Part shown: positions 43,506-53,283 of the stretch, piece by piece | Position numbering within the stretch: the stretch's first letter is position 1 | Layout of the letters: each line of letters opens with the position of its first letter | Program-made: the position numbers and the translations under genes | Source: Eretmocerus hayati | Taxonomy: Eukaryota > Arthropoda > Insecta > Hymenoptera > Aphelinidae | NCBI GenBank assembly: GCA_029851415.1 | Contig: CM056742.1 | Location: 14,735,736-14,799,735 of the forward strand | Direction: 5' to 3' | DNA: 64,000 bases | The notes under the pieces: model-generated | Told to the model about the DNA's origin: nothing | The model's database searches: none | The model's input: only the letters and a program-made list of their open reading frames with translations

Positions 43506-45565
43506 AAGGGAGGGGAGGTGTATCACAAAATGTGACACTTCCGGACGTGGAGGAGGGGGGAGAGAGGTCTGATCTGCTGTGACGTACTAAGAGGAGTTAT
43601 TATGCCAACTTTTGACTTATTGTCAGATCTTGATCAAGTTCCAATATCATAGCCGGTTGAGTAACAATGGACATTAAATGTAAATGTTATCATTCAAATC
43701 ATATTTTTGGTAGGCCTGTCCTTTACGATCATCTCATCATTACCCAGAAATGACTCGGATCAAATTTCGGTCAAGAAGGGGGGCCATGACGTGTGTGACA
43801 GCTTTTCAGGGGGGGGGGGGGTCTTCTCGAATGTGACAAGGTGTGATAAGGGGGGAAGGAAGGGTTCGAAGTCCTTGAAAATCGTGCAGACGTCTTTCAT
43901 GCAAGCCCCCTTCTGGCCACATTTACCAGGCAAAGGTTCACCACCGATTATTTAGATGCTAATCAAAAATCAATTACGATTCTGATAGACATTAGGAACA
44001 AAGAAGCACATCATCGTTCTTTCAATTTGATATATCGTCATGGTAAAGTGTAGTGAGGAATCAAACATTTCAAAGAAAAAAAAAATGATTCCACAAGAAT
44101 CATGGTTAAGCCTATACTCATCATGGTCAATATTTCTTGAAAATTCTAATCACCCCGAGTATCTAATCAAGGCAAAGGGTTGAACGATCTCGGGCGAACT
44201 CGCCACGTTCAAAAAAGGAAGAAGGAGGCTCGTACATGATTATACTTAAAGTTCAAACCAGAAAAAAAAGAGGAAGTGCACGTGGTTGAATATGATGCGC
44301 GCATGCAGGGCTAGAACGACGAGCTGTGCCAAAAAACCGAGTGCATTTTTACCTGCCTAATTACAGATATATCTTACATGTAATACCTCTATTACTATAG
44401 AATCGTTGTCTTGTGTATTATTAAGCCAAAATGTATTCGCTGAATATACTTGCACGCTTTCAAATATCGAGACTCGTTCGCGCTGCTGTAACATACTTTG
44501 GTATGGTTATATACATTCGTACATACATCTATGCATCAAGTAATATACAAAGCATCAGCATTAACAATTCCAAGCGTGTAACCCCCAAATTTGTAAGGAT
44601 GCGCTCGATAATTGCAAGTGTATGAAAACATCGAGCGATAGTCTCTTGAACCCTAATATAATGCATGTAATACACGATTGCGTGTTGAGTGTATTATATA
44701 TAGAGATGGTGTGTTTTTTTTTCTATGCTCTTCTGAGCTTTTCGCTTTGTCTTATATACATATTTATTCTCACGAGTAACAACATTTCCAATTGTAGGTG
44801 TAATACCTACGTGTAGTGTAAGGACAAGGATACCGGGAATTTGAGTTTTGTAGGCTTTCTTCCGTCAACGCCTTCTTCACGCGTCGTGCTTTTAGATTAT
44901 TAAGGGTTATGATTTTCCATAGGTAGACGGAAAAAAATCTGGAGCTCAGTTTCCTGAAAGACATGGTTTCTAGATGAACCATTTTGTATTATGAGTGGAT
45001 ATTTTTTGGTTCATCAAAGCTCTTTCAAAATCCAACCTCTCGAGATTGAAATGATTATGTATGATGCACTGAGTAAAGTAAAATATTCTTTGCACATATT
45101 TAAGTTAACTACTTCGTTTGGCGAAAAAAATTTTTTATGATTGATACTTTTATTTAAAAATTCAGAGTGGAACGTTTCCCAATTTTTTTGTGAATTTTGA
45201 ATCGCAAGATCCAAGAAACTGATGATCAAGAAGATGCATCAATTCTCATACAAAGAAGTAATCGGTTCTTCAGTGAATCCCATATATGTCCTACTCATCC
45301 ACAGGTGACACTCAACACTCGAGTGAGTCATGAGAGTGAAGGTATGGTCAAAATTTCAATTCTACAATCTGATCCGAATTACCTAACCTTCACTGATCAT
45401 CGGCTTACTTGTTGAGTGTCGACTATGAATCGCAGCCTCAATCAATTTCCAAAAAACTATTCATTTTTCCCTCTGATTTCAGCCTTTATGAATCAAATAA
45501 ATGCCTCAAGCAGCACCAGATCTACAGTTATGCCGAGTATGAACTAGGCTCTACAGGCTTACACC
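43506..45565. other. Intergenic DNA, possible MITE remnants
   Basis: About 43510-43600 and 43765-43870 contain G-runs next to GTGACA(C/A) words, resembling the interior of the MITE at 12008-12178. The rest is AT-rich with no supported gene. Confidence 0.4.
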
Positions 45566-45733
45566 ATCCCATGTAAAACATGCGATTCGATGAACATATA
45601 TGGTCATGGTATCCGCGGATTCCATCGTCATGTATGATCATACTAAAAAGCACTTCGAATTTTTTTATCCCAGAAAGTTGTGATATATTGATTCAAACCT
45701 ATCCTAACATCAATACGTCACGATACTGATCAT

Positions 45734-45737
45734 ATAC
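45734..45737. repeat. Target site duplication ATAC, left
   Basis: Four bases directly before the first LTR, matched by ATAC at 48246-48249 after the second LTR. Confidence 0.8.
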
Positions 45738-46445
45738 TGTTACCAGCTGCCAAATCCCACGCCTTGCGCACAATCTCCTTTCCTCATCTCCTTTCCCACA
45801 TCATAGCCTCGGGTGGCTCAAAAGCCCGAGCAGTTCGTCACGCCACCACTAGGTGGCGTCCATCCTTGCCCGCAACAGAAACAGAGCACCGTGTTTGCAA
45901 AACCGGTGCCTCAACCAACTTCCTCGACGGCCCCTCCGGCTGGACTTCTACAGCACTGTCGTGCTCGGGAGACCACCGGACGGGTACCCACACCCAGGTC
46001 CACTTCTACAGCGCTGACGCGCTCGGGAGTGTTCTGACCTAGTGGCAGTCCACATCCGTCCCTCGGGCTGATGTTCGCAGCTTCTTCGGCACTAACGCGC
46101 CCGGGAGCTCTTACGTCGCTCGGGCGGACTCATCACGTCGGAGACCACCCTCGACCCAGGACCACCCCGGATGTCCGTGACAAGCTCTACGGACCCAACT
46201 GGATCGGACGACCACAACGCTGATAGCCGAGCCTCCTACGGATCGGAGCCTCAACCCAGGATTTTGGGAACCACCAGCCGCACGCGATGTTGGCCCCAAT
46301 GGCGCGCGTCTCAGTCCTGGGTCTTCGATGGAGTTCGCTGGAGCGACTCCCACGGTTCCAGCCAAGCCCGCTCAGGCCAGTCCGCACGGGTACCATCCAA
46401 GCTTCGTCTCGGAGTAGACTCCGGGAAACACCTAACTGCGATATC

Positions 46446-46461
46446 AGCCCTTTTCAGGGCT
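46446..46461 (+). promoter_or_regulatory. Histone-type stem-loop 1 in 5' LTR
   Basis: AGCCCTTTTCAGGGCT: a perfect 6-bp stem and TTTC loop, the geometry of the replication-dependent histone mRNA 3' stem-loop, with an A-T outer pair in place of the usual G-C. Confidence 0.6.
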
Positions 46462-46479
46462 AACCCCCGAACCCCAATC

Positions 46480-46495
46480 GGCCCTTTTCAGGGCC
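46480..46495 (+). promoter_or_regulatory. Histone-type stem-loop 2 in 5' LTR
   Basis: GGCCCTTTTCAGGGCC followed by ACCA. It matches the metazoan histone 3' stem-loop consensus (GGYYYTTTTCARRRCC, then an A/C-rich flank) at every stem and loop position. It lies 73 bases before the LTR end. No purine-rich downstream element for U7 pairing is obvious. Confidence 0.7.
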
Positions 46496-46570
46496 ACCAA
46501 CCTTCTAACGTATGAACCACTGTTGTGGCCCACTCAGTTGCCTCATGGCGCAAGCCATCCCGGTAACAAG

Positions 46571-46589
46571 TGGCGCCCAACGTGGGGCT
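46571..46589 (+). promoter_or_regulatory. Primer binding site, tRNA-Lys type
   Basis: TGGCGCCCAACGTGGGGCT, two bases after the 5' LTR, is complementary to the 3' end of the insect tRNA-Lys(CTT) as I know it, including the CCA tail. It sets the element's orientation as plus. Confidence 0.9.
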
Positions 46590-47414
46590 AGAACACTGCG
46601 TCGATACGCAGACGGACTCACCAGCTCTTCCGACTAGCTTCATCCTTATCCGATCCAGTCAAATCGACCCCGTCGGCCTGGACGGGATCCGCGCACTTCT
46701 GAGAGTGCTTAAACACTCAGTGGCGCCCACATCTCCACCTACAGATTATAGGCGGTACAGCACCGCCCACGCCAACCTCTACGCCTTGCCTCGGAGTTGT
46801 ACACTCCGCATCATCCGGCTGCCATCGAGCTGTTCTCGCTGTCCAGAAGGGCAGAGTTTTCGAGACTCTGGTGCTCGTGGTACCACTTCGCTGCGTGGCT
46901 AGTGCCCCAGCATTTCTCACTCGTCGAGCGACCGCTCCAACACCCTCATCCTCAACCCGAAGATGCGCACACTCTGAATCGTCGACTCGCTGTCGGGATG
47001 TCCATTCCCACAGCACCACCTTGCTGCGTGGCTGAAGCCCCAGCACACCAGTTGCCGAGCGACCGCTCCAACACTCTCATCACCGATCCAGAGATGCGCA
47101 CACTCTGAATCATCCACCTCACTGTCGGGATGTCCATTCCCACAGCACCACCTTGCTGCGTGGCTGACGCCCCAGCACACCAGTTGCCGAGCAACCGCTC
47201 CAACACCCTCATCACCGATCCAGAGATGCGCACGCTCTGAATCATCCACCTGCTGTCGAGATGTCCATTCTCACAGCACCACCTTGCTGCGTGGCCGATA
47301 CCCCAGCAATGACCACATTTTTTCCTCGAGGTTGCACACCTCAAATCATATTCTCATTACCCCTCTCTTAGATATCTGAAGAGATCATACGCAAGGCTCT
47401 TCCAAATCCGGGCA
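46590..47414 (+). other. Non-coding interior of the LTR element
   Basis: Contains no gag, protease, integrase or RT signature in any frame. The minus-strand frames through 46917-47344 are a translation of the 132-bp repeats. Probably holds packaging and dimerisation signals, by analogy with other non-autonomous LTR elements. Confidence 0.7.
46880..47310. repeat. 132-bp tandem repeat, about 3.3 copies
   Basis: TTGCTGCGTGGC recurs at 47021, 47153 and 47284, with a diverged TTCGCTGCGTGGC at 46887, giving periods of 134, 132 and 131 bases. Each unit also has CGACCGCTCCAACAC, GAGATGCGCAC, CTCTGAATC and GATGTCCATTC. Confidence 0.9.
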
Positions 47415-48122
47415 TGTTACCAGCTGCCAAATCCCACGCCTTGCGCACAATCTCCTTTCCTCATCTCCTTTCCCACATCATAGCCTCGGGTGGCTCAAAA
47501 GCCCGAGCAGTTCGTCACGCCACCACTAGGTGGCGTCCATCCTTGCCCGCAACAGAAACAGAGCACCGTGTTTGCAAAACCGGTGCCTCAACCAACTTCC
47601 TCGACGGCCCCTCCGGCTGGACTTCTACAGCACTGTCGTGCTCGGGAGACCACCGGACGGGTACCCACACCCAGGTCCACTTCTACAGCGCTGACGCGCT
47701 CGGGAGTGTTCTGACCTAGTGGCAGTCCACATCCGTCCCTCGGGCTGATGTTCGCAGCTTCTTCGGCACTAACGCGCCCGGGAGCTCTTACGTCGCTCGG
47801 GCGGACTCATCACGTCGGAGACCACCCTCGACCCAGGACCACCCCGGATGTCCGTGACAAGCTCTACGGACCCAACTGGATCGGACGACCACAACGCTGA
47901 TAGCCGAGCCTCCTACGGATCGGAGCCTCAACCCAGGATTTTGGGAACCACCAGCCGCACGCGATGTTGGCCCCAATGGCGCGCGTCTCAGTCCTGGGTC
48001 TTCGATGGAGTTCGCTGGAGCGACTCCCACGGTTCCAGCCAAGCCCGCTCAGGCCAGTCCGCACGGGTACCATCCAAGCTTCGTCTCGGAGTAGACTCCG
48101 GGAAACACCTAACTGCGATATC

Positions 48123-48138
48123 AGCCCTTTTCAGGGCT
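48123..48138 (+). promoter_or_regulatory. Histone-type stem-loop 1 in 3' LTR
   Basis: Second occurrence of AGCCCTTTTCAGGGCT at the matching LTR position. Confidence 0.6.
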
Positions 48139-48156
48139 AACCCCCGAACCCCAATC

Positions 48157-48172
48157 GGCCCTTTTCAGGGCC
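48157..48172 (+). promoter_or_regulatory. Histone-type stem-loop 2 in 3' LTR
   Basis: Second occurrence of GGCCCTTTTCAGGGCC followed by ACCA. In the 3' LTR this is where it could define the 3' end of the element's RNA. Confidence 0.7.
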
Positions 48173-48245
48173 ACCAACCTTCTAACGTATGAACCACTGT
48201 TGTGGCCCACTCAGTTGCCTCATGGCGCAAGCCATCCCGGTAACA

Positions 48246-48249
48246 ATAC
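48246..48249. repeat. Target site duplication ATAC, right
   Basis: Matches 45734-45737. Confidence 0.8.
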
Positions 48250-48576
48250 TACTGAAAAAAATCTTTCCAGGAGTTGGTCTCAAGTTCCACAAAACTGACA
48301 TTTTCGACGAAAATTGATATTGAATGTAGACTCTCTCTTCAGTGCTTCAAATGTTCAAAACCTGAGAATGACTCTGGGAAAGGTTTCCCTGAGTAATGTT
48401 CGATCATCACTGTGAAGTATTGATGTTCCACCAGTAGTAAGCTAGTGTGTCACGTCTTTTCGGAAGAATGAAAATGACAAATTTTCAAACCGATTTTATT
48501 CATGATCATATATGACAATGGAATCCACGGATTCCATGATTATAATGTTCATAGAATCTTATGTTCTACATGGGAT

Positions 48577-50822
48577 TTGAGTTGATTCGAGGGTTTCCAC
48601 TATTTTGTAGAGGAAAATTTGAAGAGTGACCGGACAAAAAATTCTGTCCAAAAAACTGAACCATCCAAAAAATCCAGGAAGGTAACCGAACCCCCCACAA
48701 TGTCGGGATGCTCCGGAGTTAGAGTGTAGTCCATGTTTTGTGATCGGTCCCAAAACCAAGGAAGGCTACTTTTTCGACAAATACACGAATGCTAGACCAA
48801 AAATTGTGTCGGAAAAGACTTGTATATAAAACCAAGAAAGGCAGATGAACCCGGGAAAGTCTGGTCGAGCTGAAAATTCCAACGGGTAACCGAACCATTT
48901 CCGTGATCTGGGAAAACAAACAAGCTCACAAACATCTCGATGTTCGGACCAAAAATTAATTGGCAGTCGAGTAGAAAGTCAATCCCAAAACCGAGATGGC
49001 TTGACGACACTCCTGAATTTCATGACTGATTATTGTTCCCGACAGAACTCTTGGTTCGTCCATACGGGCACGCCTTACAAAGGGCCGAGCCCCACCACAG
49101 TGTGGCCTAGAAAGGGACCGAGTCGGATTAAAAATCCGGTAATGCCTCTAAGTCACAACCTCAATTCTATTTTAAATAGCCTTCTCCCTCCATTCCTAAA
49201 TCCTAAAACTTTCTCGAACCACGTGCACATAAATTGCTCCTTACCCACCACAAGGTGCACTCTAACCTTACAATCAATCCCTTCTGAGAGGTTAGGTCAC
49301 CCCAAATGTAGCAAATGCACTTCCTGCGTCCGCGATTTCATTATACTTCGAAAATAAATAAGATTACCCACACATATATTGTTCTATAATAATACATCAC
49401 TACACTATTTAACCAGTCCGCAAAACTTAGAGGGCATTGGCCGTGGACTTATATTTTTCAACAGGCCCCGAATATATCCTCGCGTCAATGGGATGCACTT
49501 CCGCAGAGCTCAGCTCACAAACAAAAATGTTCCACATACACACACACAAAACCTTTTGGAAAAGTTCAAAGAGCGCAATGAAACACGCCCCGAAATAATA
49601 TATGCATATTGTATAAGAAACCCACCAAAAAGCATGAGGGCATTTACCCTATAATACCTAACCTATACATACTATATATATTAATACACGGGAACGGATT
49701 CGCATTTGAAATGGTGCGTTCATCGAACTTCTCCCGCTTATTCACCAAAACTGCATCCAAAGGTAACTTCCTTCTCTCTCTTTCATGTACATTTGTGCGG
49801 TTAAAAAATATAAGTATAATGTACTCACCTGCGTATTTCTGTCACGAGAACTCAAGAAGTAATGCAGTTTTTATAAATATATGTATATACTCGCGTAATG
49901 TGGATATGAGAGCATCGGCCGTTTCTTCTTTGTTGTTGCACCCTTTTATAGTTTCAACGACCGACGACGACGACCCTATTCAAAAACATACGGATCGTCC
50001 ATGCCGTTGTGACAAACAGGAAAAAGGTTACAACCGATAATATGTGAAATATTGAAGGAAAAAGAGGTAAATCGATAGCTGAGTGATTGATGTTAGTGTG
50101 AATTTTCATATTATGCAAACGTAAGTGGAAAAATTAGTCTTTATTGTGTTGATGGTAATTGATTAGGTTTGTGCCTATCGATATATCTCAGTGCGTGCCA
50201 TTTGTAGACGGAATAGACAATTACAGTGCGCGAGGAAGCTTGAATGAAAACCAACGTTTTCCTTGGCCTATGTATAATACATAATGGTATTCAGTGTATG
50301 TGCACATTCATGAAGTTGGAAACGGGTGATTAGGGATTAGTGGTGAATTTAGTTTTGAAACTTTGACATTTTCATAAATGAGCGATTCGTATACTTGAGG
50401 GAATAGAGTTCACACTTTTCTATTGTGATGCATAAACTGGGTTCCATCCCGGCTATGCCAACAAAAATTGTAATAGAACAACCAAGTGTCAAGTGAAGCT
50501 TCTTTCGAGTCATTCATGAAATACATTCTTAGCTTTTGAATCAGTTTGCTCCGTGAACAGTTTATCGTGAAGATTTTGTAGTCCACAAATTTATCGTATC
50601 TGTGCCCGAGGTTCTGACGCAGGAATCACACACTGATTTCATCTGGGGGTTTTCCCAATAATAATTTAAGGAAAAGTGCTAGCATACCACTCGTAAAGTG
50701 TCATTTCCATCATCTTGTATAATTACTCGTCCGAACCTAATACATTATTATAGAATAGTTTGGAACACTACAAGAGATAGTATGATGGATCAGTTATAGT
50801 TCAATATGGCAATTGATATAAT
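48577..50822. other. Intergenic DNA with weak repeats, no gene seen
   Basis: At 48630-48990, GACCAAAAATT-type words recur three times with GGTAACCGAACC twice, hinting at a decayed tandem repeat. A GC-rich patch at 49060-49140 has no recognised identity. The rest is AT-rich and no coding family is seen. Confidence 0.45.
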
Positions 50823-51119
50823 TGTTACTGTTGACTTTGCGCCGCGAGGCAACTTCGTGGGCCACGACAATGGTTCATACGTTAGAGGGATGGTGGCCCT
50901 GAAAAGGGCCGGTTTGAGTTTGAGGGTTAGCTTTGAGCTGATGTCGCAGTTAGGTGGTTCCGGCGCTCCGTCGTTCTTGGCGATGTTCCACGAGGCTAAT
51001 CAAGAACGGGCCGACCGCAGCGTGGAAGTTGTTTCAGCAATCCTCATCGAATTCTTAAGCTTGGAAAGTGCGTCATTGGGGCCAACATCCCGCCTGCTGC
51101 TTTTGAGAGTTTGATAACA
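50823..51119 (-). mobile_element. Lone LTR of a related Gypsy-like family
   Basis: The minus strand aligns with the last third of the 831-bp LTR. In order it shares GATGTTGGCCCCAATG, ACACCTAACTGCGA-like and ATCAGC words, GGCCCTTTTCAGGGCCACCA, TCTAACGTATGAACCA, GTGGCCCAC, AGTTGCCTC, GGCGCAA and a terminal AGTAACA. Ends read TGTTATC...AGTAACA, giving about 297 bp. The flanks (TAAT and CAGG) do not match, so it is either an old solo LTR or a truncated copy. An open frame through it on the plus strand is incidental. Confidence 0.75.
50895..50910 (-). promoter_or_regulatory. Histone-type stem-loop in the lone LTR
   Basis: The minus strand reads GGCCCTTTTCAGGGCC followed by ACCA, identical to stem-loop 2 of the intact element, and 72 bases from the LTR end (73 in the intact element). 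The position equivalent to stem-loop 1 has become the shorter AGCTCAAAGCT (50929-50939). Confidence 0.7.
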
Positions 51120-52529
51120 CAGGCTCACAAACAAAGAAAAATTCTCTGATCAGAAAAGGTGGAAGGTATTCCGGGCGTATTTTGCGCTGCTGAACACGAT
51201 CTCGAAATCAGAACAGCTCTTTCCATTGGCCGTTTCCGAGTCATGACCATATCGGTTAAAAAAATACTTGGCTAAGAAGTTTTAAGTTTTAGGGGCAAAT
51301 TGTGATGATTAATTTGGTCATTTTCGCCATCAAACTCTATGTCAAAAAATATCTTTGGGAAACCGTTACACCCTCTGAAAAGCTAGAAAAAAGTCTAGAT
51401 GTACTAAAAAACTCCCGAAGCAAGGTATTTTCGTCCTAAAGATGGTGACCAGATTATTTCAAAACTAAAGACTCGATCGAATTCTGCTAGAACTCATCAT
51501 GTTGTGAAATCTCATAGTAAACGCCTGATAAATCTGGGAAAGTTCATTTAGAGAAGTTCATGAAAATTCCATCACACCCCGCCACGTAGACTTTTCGAAT
51601 TGTCGCCCATGAGAAAATTTGACAACGACTTTTGGAAGATTTTTTTCTTGATCTTCATTGCAAAGTTCTCTCCTAGTTAGAACTCATGCACTATGAAGTC
51701 ACGGATCTCTCAAAAATTCAAGCTCAAATCGTAGATCCGTCAACGTCAACATCATTTTGTTTTGATATCTAAAATCGATGACACACCACTCCTTCTTTAG
51801 AAATGGAATAATACTGGAAACTCAGCTGTTGTAACTGTTCATACTAAAAAGGACCTAAAAAAGAGATACCAGCAAATATAGTTGTCAAGAGACAGCCACT
51901 TTCCGTTTCCATACATACACTCTCATCAGATATGCCCTTCCGATAATTCGCAAATGTCCAATACCTTTCTACTGTATCCATATACCTTCACAGATGTCTG
52001 CAAATACTGCTAACCTCAAAATCTGGTACCTATGGAACCTGAATCTCAAGTATATAATGAAAATCCAATGACCCATACCGTACATAGCTTTCAAGATTTT
52101 GCGAGTCGGACAAATACATATATAGTACATTTCACTTATATCAGAGGAGGGGAGCAAGGGACAGTGAAGTATCGTTGCGTTTGCAAAATATCCGGCTAAT
52201 TTTGGTGTGTGAGTAAACAGAAATTCACATCTGAGTATGAATGTACGATACGAGATGTACATGGTAAAATAAGAAAGGGCTGATTGGAAAGCATATGCTG
52301 CTGCTGCAGGGATAAACGGGCCATCGTATCTTTGGAAGATTCTGATTTGGTCATGTATTATCTCACACTCGGGAATGCTTCAGAGATTTTTTAAAGAGTT
52401 GATTGGAGACAACTTTGGATACAATACCAGATCGATATGAGATTCTGAGGGGAGGGGGTACTTTTCTGCAGAATACATTTTCAATCAGTTCACGGTGGAA
52501 GTTATAGAGAAAACAATTCTCTTGAGCGT
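51120..52529. other. Intergenic DNA, no gene seen
   Basis: No family signature in any frame and no repeat noticed. Confidence 0.5.
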
Positions 52530-52534
52530 AAAAT
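52530..52534. repeat. Target site duplication AAAAT, left
   Basis: Five bases directly before the left LTR, matched at 61154-61158. Confidence 0.9.
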
Positions 52535-52829
52535 TGAAGGGTTAGGGTTTAAGAAGCACACACTATTTTATATAAACGTATTTAAGTTTAATTATGAACC
52601 ACTTTACACCCGCAGACACTCCTTATAATAATAGTATGTATACAGCACAAGAGATAATACACGGTAAGGCAAAATACACGTATAGCTGGATACGATGTAA
52701 GCTGTATGGCTGTAGCAGCTGGACTGAGCGCCGCGAGTTGCGAGAGCCGCGAGCGGCGTCTCGCGTCGGCGCGTGAGCAAGACAGCGAGATAGAAATAGG
52801 TAGTGGGGAGCTTCGTCCATACTCCAACA
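52535..52829 (-). repeat. copia 3' LTR, 295 bp
   Basis: Identical as read to 60859-61153. Plus strand starts TGAAGGG and ends CCAACA. A TTTATATAAA stretch lies near its downstream end in sense orientation. Confidence 0.95.
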
Positions 52830-52839
52830 CTCCCTCCCG
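52830..52839 (-). promoter_or_regulatory. Polypurine tract
   Basis: The minus strand reads CGGGAGGGAG directly before the 3' LTR, the expected site and composition for plus-strand DNA priming. Confidence 0.85.
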
Positions 52840-53283
52840 AAGCTTCACAACTTTAACCCTTTCATTTTATGTATACACTCCTTAGAAAAACCACCCGTGA
52901 AGATATTCATTGCTCTGTTCTATTCAATTACCTCAAATCAAAATACAAATAAAACATTAGGCGTAATCATTGGGATTCACATCTTATCAGACATAGAAAA
53001 GTATCAAGCTTACAATATATTCAAAATTGGAGTATCAAAAGCAAATCTTAAGATGAAATAATCAAGAAAAAAAATAAGTTATCTTAGTCTCCAAATGTGA
53101 GAATGTCACGGCGTCATATTTTGTCTCTGTGTTATGTTCACATCTTGATCTTGGTGTTTCATTAGCTTGACGCATCTTGCTGGTGCAGGAGGAGTACAAA
53201 CACCTGATTATTCAGTAGGCTTGCCTATAACAGAAGAGAAATGTATAAGTGATTCAAGTATATACTTTAATTATTTACTTCCT
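52840..53283 (-). other. copia 3' untranslated interior
   Basis: About 440 non-coding bases between the stop codon and the purine tract. Contains one of the ACGGGTG words (plus-strand complement at 52892-52898). Confidence 0.8.

Larger units (their letters stand above)
45738..46568 (+). repeat. 5' LTR, 831 bp
   Basis: Bounded by the inverted ends TGTTACC and GGTAACA. Identical in length and, by reading, in sequence to 47415-48245. The last 125 bases contain two histone-type stem-loops. Confidence 0.92.
45738..48245 (+). mobile_element. Non-autonomous Gypsy-like LTR retrotransposon, 2,508 bp
   Basis: Two identical 831-bp LTRs (as read by eye) starting TGTTACC and ending GGTAACA enclose only 846 bp. 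A tRNA-Lys-type primer site follows the first LTR by two bases and ATAC is duplicated on both sides. The interior carries a 132-bp tandem repeat and no gag or pol gene. A tRNA-Lys primer, 4-bp duplication and long LTRs are known from the Osvaldo/Ulysses branch of Gypsy, so that affinity is an inference. Identical LTRs imply recent insertion, using proteins from an autonomous relative. GC content is far above the surroundings. No clear polypurine tract was found before the second LTR. Confidence 0.88.
47415..48245 (+). repeat. 3' LTR, 831 bp
   Basis: Same ends and same sequence as 45738-46568 as far as I can read, followed directly by the second ATAC. Confidence 0.92.
45566..48576. mobile_element. 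Palindromic MITE split by an LTR retrotransposon
   Basis: The left end (45566 to about 45650) and right end (about 48495-48576) are inverted copies of each other over about 75 bp: ATCCCATGTA, GATTC(G/T)ATGAACAT, the near-palindrome ATGGAATCCGCGGATTCCAT (one or two changes per copy) and GTCAT(G/A)TATGATCAT. Taking out the 2.5-kb insertion and one 4-bp duplication leaves about 500 bp, a normal MITE size. The interior has no coding capacity. Its own target duplication was not identified. Confidence 0.65.

Noticed and set aside
46111..46515. Open frames repeated at 45.8-46.5 and 47.5-48.2 kb as a duplicated gene pair
   Set aside because: They are identical because they lie in the two LTRs; no protein family signature is present.
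46917..47344. Repetitive Cys/Trp-rich minus-strand frames as a repeat protein
   Set aside because: They translate the 132-bp tandem repeat in the non-coding interior of the LTR element.
50806..51114. 102-codon plus-strand open frame as a host gene
   Set aside because: It lies almost wholly within the reverse-oriented lone LTR and matches that LTR's DNA, so it is not a gene.
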